Shown one piece after another: positions 59,101 to 64,000 of a stretch of DNA of 64,000 bases (within the stretch, counting starts at the first letter, position 1; every line of letters starts with the position of its first letter). The DNA is taken from assembly GCA_025084515.1 (NCBI GenBank), contig JAJAGP010000081.1:1-64000 (forward strand), written 5' to 3'. Position numbers and translations under genes: made by a program. This DNA is from Ancistrus triradiatus (Eukaryota > Chordata > Actinopteri > Siluriformes > Loricariidae). Below the pieces are notes generated by a model. The model searched no databases. It saw only the letters and a program-made list of their open reading frames with translations, and was not told where the DNA came from.

Positions 59101-59622
59101 CTGAAGGCCTTTTCACACCGAATGAGACGCTGCGTATAATGTTTAATCGGAGCCTGTTCTCATTTCTGCCTTGTTAAAATCAGGCTGACAAATCAGAGCT
59201 CGGTTGTCGGGCAGAACAGCTCATCGAGAGCTTATAGGACGAGCAACACGCTGACTCTAAAAACATGGATGTTAAAGAAAAGATCTGGTGGAATATAACT
59301 GAAAGGCTGGAGAATGATGGTGATAAACCTCCCAGTGACTGGATGGAACCATTTATTATTTATCTAACTGCATTCTAATCTGTTCATGATCACAAAAAAC
59401 TAGAGCTTCCTGCACTCATCTTCGTTCGTTCGTTGTTTTGTTAACGATGTGTAAAAGAGACAGGAAATCTTCGTGACACATTAAGAGAAGGGAAATTAAA
59501 GAAAGCAAAAGCAGGGAGTTTAGACAAAAAACGCGTCGGACTCGGTGTGAAGATCCCAGTACTTTAAAGATCGTCTGTTTTTCTCACGTAAAAATCGTAC
59601 TCGTTGTGAAAAGCCCTTTAGT
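59101..59622 (+). mobile_element. TIR element with a possible MADF/Myb-like peptide
   Basis: The left end 'aaggccttttcacaccgaat' and right end 'cgttgtgaaaagccctttag' are inverted over about 20 bp with mismatches. Inside, an ATG at 59265 opens a short frame, MDVKEKIWWNITERLE, ending by 59378. The K.kiW..I.E.L pattern resembles the start of MADF or Myb/SANT-like DNA-binding domains of PIF/Harbinger accessory proteins. I infer a non-autonomous Harbinger-type element with a coding remnant; superfamily unproven. Confidence 0.55.
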
Positions 59623-59733
59623 CAGCTATCTAACACCTATATCTATTGTTCACACCCCTCCACGTGCAGTTTCCATTTCTGCTCTTCTTTCCCAGTCTTC
59701 ACATGGCTGAGAACCCCGGCACCAGCCCGTCAC

Positions 59734-59734
<1 letters not shown>

Positions 59735-59770
<36 letters not shown>
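59735..59770. repeat. Poly-C tract of 36
   Basis: Thirty-six consecutive C. The frame over it encodes a proline run and is not a gene. Length in the assembly may be inexact. Confidence 0.95.
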
Positions 59771-59771
<1 letters not shown>

Positions 59772-60579
59772 ACCTCTGCATCCACTTTCACCCCTGATCC
59801 ATGCTCATCTCCCCTCAAGTACCGAGCAAATTGATTCAGATTATGCGCACCTCAGCGAAGGTGCAGCATGGGGAAGCTATTGAAAGTAATGGCATCTTTT
59901 TTATTGGCAATCAGTGTGGAATTTCTCCCAGACCGCCGTAAATTGCAGATGCTGCCTGATGCCCGGCTGCCTTCGAGGGTGATGTACAGGATCGATTCTT
60001 TTTTTCTGATCCACAGTTCCTGTTTTGGGACATGGAAGCATCTTGACCTACCAATGGTGCGATTATGGAGCGTGTAGCACCTTCTGAATGATGATTATTA
60101 TCCGCTGATTGTAATAGTACTGAAGTTAGAAGCCAGATTTAATTAGCTGGATAAAATGGCAGTCTCAGGTAGGGGCAGGGCAAATGGATTGTGGGCCAAA
60201 AGACGCCCCAGATTGTAGTTTTTGGATTTTCCGATGCAACCAACCACATCTAATGCTTGTGCAGCAATTTGGTTTGGGTTGAAAGTGACCCAGCTCTATG
60301 TTCTGGTCCATATTGAGCTCCATATCACATCTGGACTGGCAGCCAGATCCTGGTGGTATTGAGGACCGGCTGAAAATGGGTCCTGAGCTACTATTATTAT
60401 TGGCGAAACTTTTGCCCACTTGGGTCAGAACTGTGCTGGTTCATTTGTAACGAAATTCGTAGCACTTACCAATTTTTTACCAACCTCAAGGTAATTGTTT
60501 GTTACACCACAAAGCTGGGTGGCCAACAAACTTCATTTCACTTCAGGGCTTTCATCCAGCCTTGTGTTGCAGAACAAAT

Positions 60580-60882
60580 ATCACATGCAACCACCCCTCC
60601 TCAATCCCCAATCCCCCAATTCATCTCAGATGTATTGGATGGAGCACCACTATTCCAGAGCCCATAATTCCACTGCTTCAGAGCTCAGCACTGGGGGGCT
60701 ATATACCCCTCTGGCCCACGCCTGTTGCCAATGAATTCATGTTGATGTGCTCCAGAGCGTCCTATTCTATTGGACTATTCCTATTCTATTCTCTACATGG
60801 ACTAGGCAAGCTGTTTGAGTGCATTTAAACATCTAGTAAATAACTGCATTCACAAAAGTGTCCACAAACATTTGGACATATA
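60580..60882 (-). mobile_element. Miniature Tc1-type element, one end
   Basis: The blocks 'ggatggagcaccactattcc', 'actggggggctatatacccc', 'ctggcccacgcctgttgcc' and 'cctattctattgg' follow, in order, a well-known fish miniature element. It ends with 'gtccacaaacatttggaca' and TATA, whose inverse is like the terminus of the 15297 element. The other terminus is lost. Confidence 0.75.
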
Positions 60883-62135
60883 ATGTATAAAACTGCGTGA
60901 CTTAGTATAGACTCCAATGGGTCGAAAGTCAACAAGAAGCCCAGAAAATGGTACAAATGTTTCTGTGTTGCCAAAAAAAGGATATTTACAAAGGGTTTAT
61001 GAATTCGTCCTATTGTGTTGATCTCTGTATTAACCCGAACCCTCACTTCAGATCAGGATTATGAGGGAAACCATAAAGACACTTGAGTGATGATTACCTT
61101 TCTGAAGCCTGTCCCATTACTTTCATCAAATTAAGTGATTTTACACAAACCACTGGTCACAACTACTTTCTGCCATTTGGTTAATTAGTCGCTTGACGGT
61201 GTCACTGAATGCTCACTTGATCCTCCACATGACACCTCACATGCAAGTGAAAGGTGATTCCCCCCCTCATTCTCTCTCTTCTCCAGAATAATACGATAAT
61301 GAAGGTCTGGATATTAGGAGAGTAAGAGGCTTCACTCCAGCCAGCAGATTAGCGCTCTCATCATGTACAAGCGCCCATTGATGAGCACATTGATATTCCA
61401 CCAGTGCGGCACCTCCACCAGCTGCTCTATAATGGAGAAAGGCACATGCATTTTAGTGTTGGAACATATTCCGCTTTAGTGAGATACAGACGAAATAATT
61501 TGTAATATGTGCTTTTCCGTAGCCTGTTTCCGCATGCAGTTACAATCTCAGGACAGAATGGGCTACATCAGTGGTGACAAAGACGAAAGCCGGAAGGCAC
61601 GAGCAGGACTCAAACACTAGTCCACTGCACCCCCTGAACGGGTAAAAAGCGATAGAAGATTAGAATTTCATTTTTGAAATAAATGAACAGCAATACAGTG
61701 CAGTATCAGAACAGCTGGGCTTTTCCAATGATTCAGATGAGATTCTCTTTTCCACTCATTCACCATCCAGTGTTGGTGGTTTTTTTTTTCTTTCATTTAT
61801 TTGAGTCCTTCTGTTTCTCAACTATGTCTGCTCTTGTCTTCAGACAGCAGTGGAACACGGGTGTATACAATCGCCAGTTTCTTGGCAATCTGACGCAACA
61901 CTGGACCGGCATTTCTTGAGACAGCTACATCTTTTAATCATATAGCTGAACTTGATTTGAAACTATGTGCACTAGTAACCCACTACCTACAACCCAAAGA
62001 CACTATATTTATGTATTAGTCAATCAAAGGTTTCAGCTGCTAACACAATTAATGGCCTTTTCAATAACCAGTTCACTTTTTTGCCAATAAGATATACAGG
62101 TAGCTTGTTTATGTCAGCTTACAACTCCTGACTAA
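60883..62135. other. Non-coding stretch; nothing recognised
   Basis: No coding signal; a short T run near 61779. Confidence 0.5.
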
Positions 62136-62139
62136 AATG

Positions 62140-62626
62140 GTGGAATCGCCACACTTGGAGGATGTTCATCCAGCTTCCGTACTTCGTAGCATATAAACCA
62201 AATTATTTTGGCTTTTGTGATGCCTTCCTCAAAAAAATCTGAATAAATTATTTGGTTAATGAGATATTTTTCCAGATGTGAGTAATCATGGATTCACTCA
62301 CTATTGAAGAAGAATTGTGGCCAGAATAAATGCCATCAAAAAACCAGAGGAGGAGCAACAAAGTACTACGTATGATTTTTTTTTTTTTTCGGTTCATTCT
62401 TATGTACTTTTTCCTCAACATTGAGTGATTCCATTTTTCCTGTGTTTGATCTGAAATATGCCATTAATAAGAATAGTCTAATGTAACTAGTTTGAGGTGT
62501 ACGTCACAAAGCAAGAAGGTTCAGCTATCAGTTAAATTAAAACATTTTTGCTGTCATATCTGTAATTTGTTTTATTCACAAAGTAAAACCCGCTGAATGA
62601 ACATCATCTAAGTGTAATGATTCCAC
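62140..62626. mobile_element. Miniature TIR element, unclassified
   Basis: Left arm 62140-62174 ('gtggaatcgccacacttgga') and right arm 62592-62626 are inverted over 35 bp with 29 matches. No coding frame lies between. A T run (62377-62390) sits near the centre. Target duplications are not obvious. Confidence 0.65.
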
Positions 62627-63680
62627 AACCTTTCCATGGATTGTGTTTCCCCATGTTAAACTAATCCTGTTTGAATTTGAGTTATGCTTTGTTTTGTGTT
62701 TATATACTCAGTGAGCTGTGTTATGTCTGGGCGTGCTCTGAAACCTAGACTGTTTTCTGATTTTCACAGTGTAATATCTTGAGGCATTCCTCTTGGGTGA
62801 AAACAGTACATTTTAAGTATAGAACTAATATCAAATGTGTCTGATGGCACACAGAAATGTAAATACACCACCATAAACCCTGCTGGCATGTCATTTAAAA
62901 TGAAATCTATGCAGAACCATGCCTACATTTCACATCGTTTGACCGTTGTCTGGCCAACCCCAGCCCACCTGCTGTTAACATGATGATATATTACGCCATA
63001 TTTTTTGTAGCATTGCATATTTATAGCTCAAACACGCACTCGGTTCGGTTTATGCTGAGTACGTGGTGTGACTCGCTGACCTTTTCAGACAGGCGAACGG
63101 TCCAAACTGCTAACAGCTCGAACAAAAGCTTTAAGGTGAGCTCTATATATAGATAGACTATTTCAGAAAAATAAAACACGTGGAGCTTGTCTGTTATTTA
63201 TGAGCCTGGAGCTGCGATTGCATTATGTACAGGACTGTAGCCTCGATGAACATCTGCAGAGGCATCTGCACAGGGCGGTGATGTAACTGTGTAAGCATTT
63301 ATTATTTATTTATTAATTTGCACGTTTTATCCTCTCGGGTTCAGGCACCTGTCCCGGAGTACATGGGCTGCAGCCATAAAATGACCATCCTCCCCTCCCT
63401 CAGATACAGCCAGTTGGGCTTGTATGTGCAGGAGTGGACTAGCGTGTTAGACTACTTGGACTTTTTTTTAAGTTTTCTTAGTTAATGCAGTAGATGAGCA
63501 GCATTGGAAACCACTGGTCTTCTGGGCTTCCCAGAGGCCTCACCAGAAGCGTCCATCGACTGAGTTTGCTTGTCTCACAGGACAAGTTTTTAACTGTTTT
63601 ATTCTGTAACATGCCCACCCTGATTACAGACTAAAGGAATTTGTCTGTCACCTCATATGTACCCTACTGAAACACTCTTA
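62627..63680. other. Non-coding stretch; no gene seen
   Basis: AT-rich. 63040-63300 is of even composition. No recognised feature. Confidence 0.45.
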
Positions 63681-63684
63681 TTCG

Positions 63685-63890
63685 TTTCATACCCGCTTCA
63701 TCCAGTTAATGGTTGCAGGGAGCCGAACCATCAGAATCTTTTAAGATGCCAGTTGACCTAACGCAGACCTATGGAATGTGGGAGTAAACCCACTCAGACA
63801 CAGGGAGAACATGCAAACTCGATATGGGCCAAGAATCGACCCAGGGATCTCTGGAGCTGTGCAGAAACAACACTAACCACTACCAACCAC
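63685..63890 (-). mobile_element. tRNA-derived SINE, reverse orientation
   Basis: The plus strand shows the tail 'tcatacccgcttcatccagt' at the left, then 'cagggagaacatgcaaactc' (reverse of the central block) and 'gaatcgacccagggatc' (inverted B-box), with 'cactaaccactaccaacc' as the inverted A-box end. Confidence 0.72.
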
Positions 63891-64000
63891 AAGAGTAAAA
63901 TCGAAATGAGAACACGCTTTTTTTATTGTAATGTTTTTATTTGTACGCAACAAACTCCTTTCGGAAGGATGCGGTGTGCTGCCGAGGCTCTTCCCAATTA

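Larger units (their letters stand above)
12623..64000 (+). other. Presumed very large first intron (start only)
   Basis: It begins with a consensus donor at 12623. No exon with homology or a matching phase-1 acceptor could be recognised to the window end, and all longer open frames trace to transposons or simple repeats. The downstream part may equally be intergenic if a short second exon was missed. Known contents are listed as separate entries. Confidence 0.45.

Overview
This window looks like teleost fish nuclear DNA, probably an otophysan (catfish- or carp-like) genome, though the species cannot be fixed from sequence alone. The evidence is its content: degenerate Tc1/mariner transposons in several families, otophysan-style tRNA-derived SINEs ending in a 'tctgctaaatgctgtaaatg' tail, many TIR-bounded miniature elements, long CA/GT, TA and CT microsatellites, and no bacterial-style gene packing. 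Almost every open reading frame in the window is a chance frame or a decayed transposase.

Layout: 1-12.1 kb is non-coding and upstream of the only supported host gene. It holds a cluster of Tc1-type elements (2985-5246), a GC-rich patch of unknown nature (6314-6774) and SINE pieces. Around 12.1-12.8 kb lies a CpG-rich promoter-like region with a CT tract, TATA-like boxes and one convincing host exon: a start codon at 12538, a 28-residue signal peptide and a consensus splice donor at 12623 (phase 1). The rest of the window (12.6-64 kb) reads as the beginning of a very large first intron of that secreted or membrane gene, or as intron plus intergenic DNA. I found no second exon.

The presumed intron carries further Tc1 transposase relics (13.3, 15.3, 16.5, 23.6, 31.1, 41.9, 47.1 and 57.4 kb), a LINE reverse-transcriptase scrap (45.8 kb), LINE-like 3' ends (28.0 and 37.1 kb), SINEs on both strands, a 72-bp minisatellite (27.5 kb), a four-copy family of TA-flanked miniature elements (35.3, 44.5, 46.0 and 48.3 kb), and other TIR elements (21.4, 59.1 and 62.1 kb). 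Between them are quiet stretches, some with the mixed-composition look of conserved non-coding DNA, which cannot be tested here.

The most unusual single structure is a perfect 34-bp inverted repeat (11984-12017 / 12084-12117) flanking a tRNA-like B-box about 420 bp upstream of the start codon. I did not find an undescribed multi-gene system. The interest lies in nested transposon history, the orphan first exon and a few unidentified repeats.
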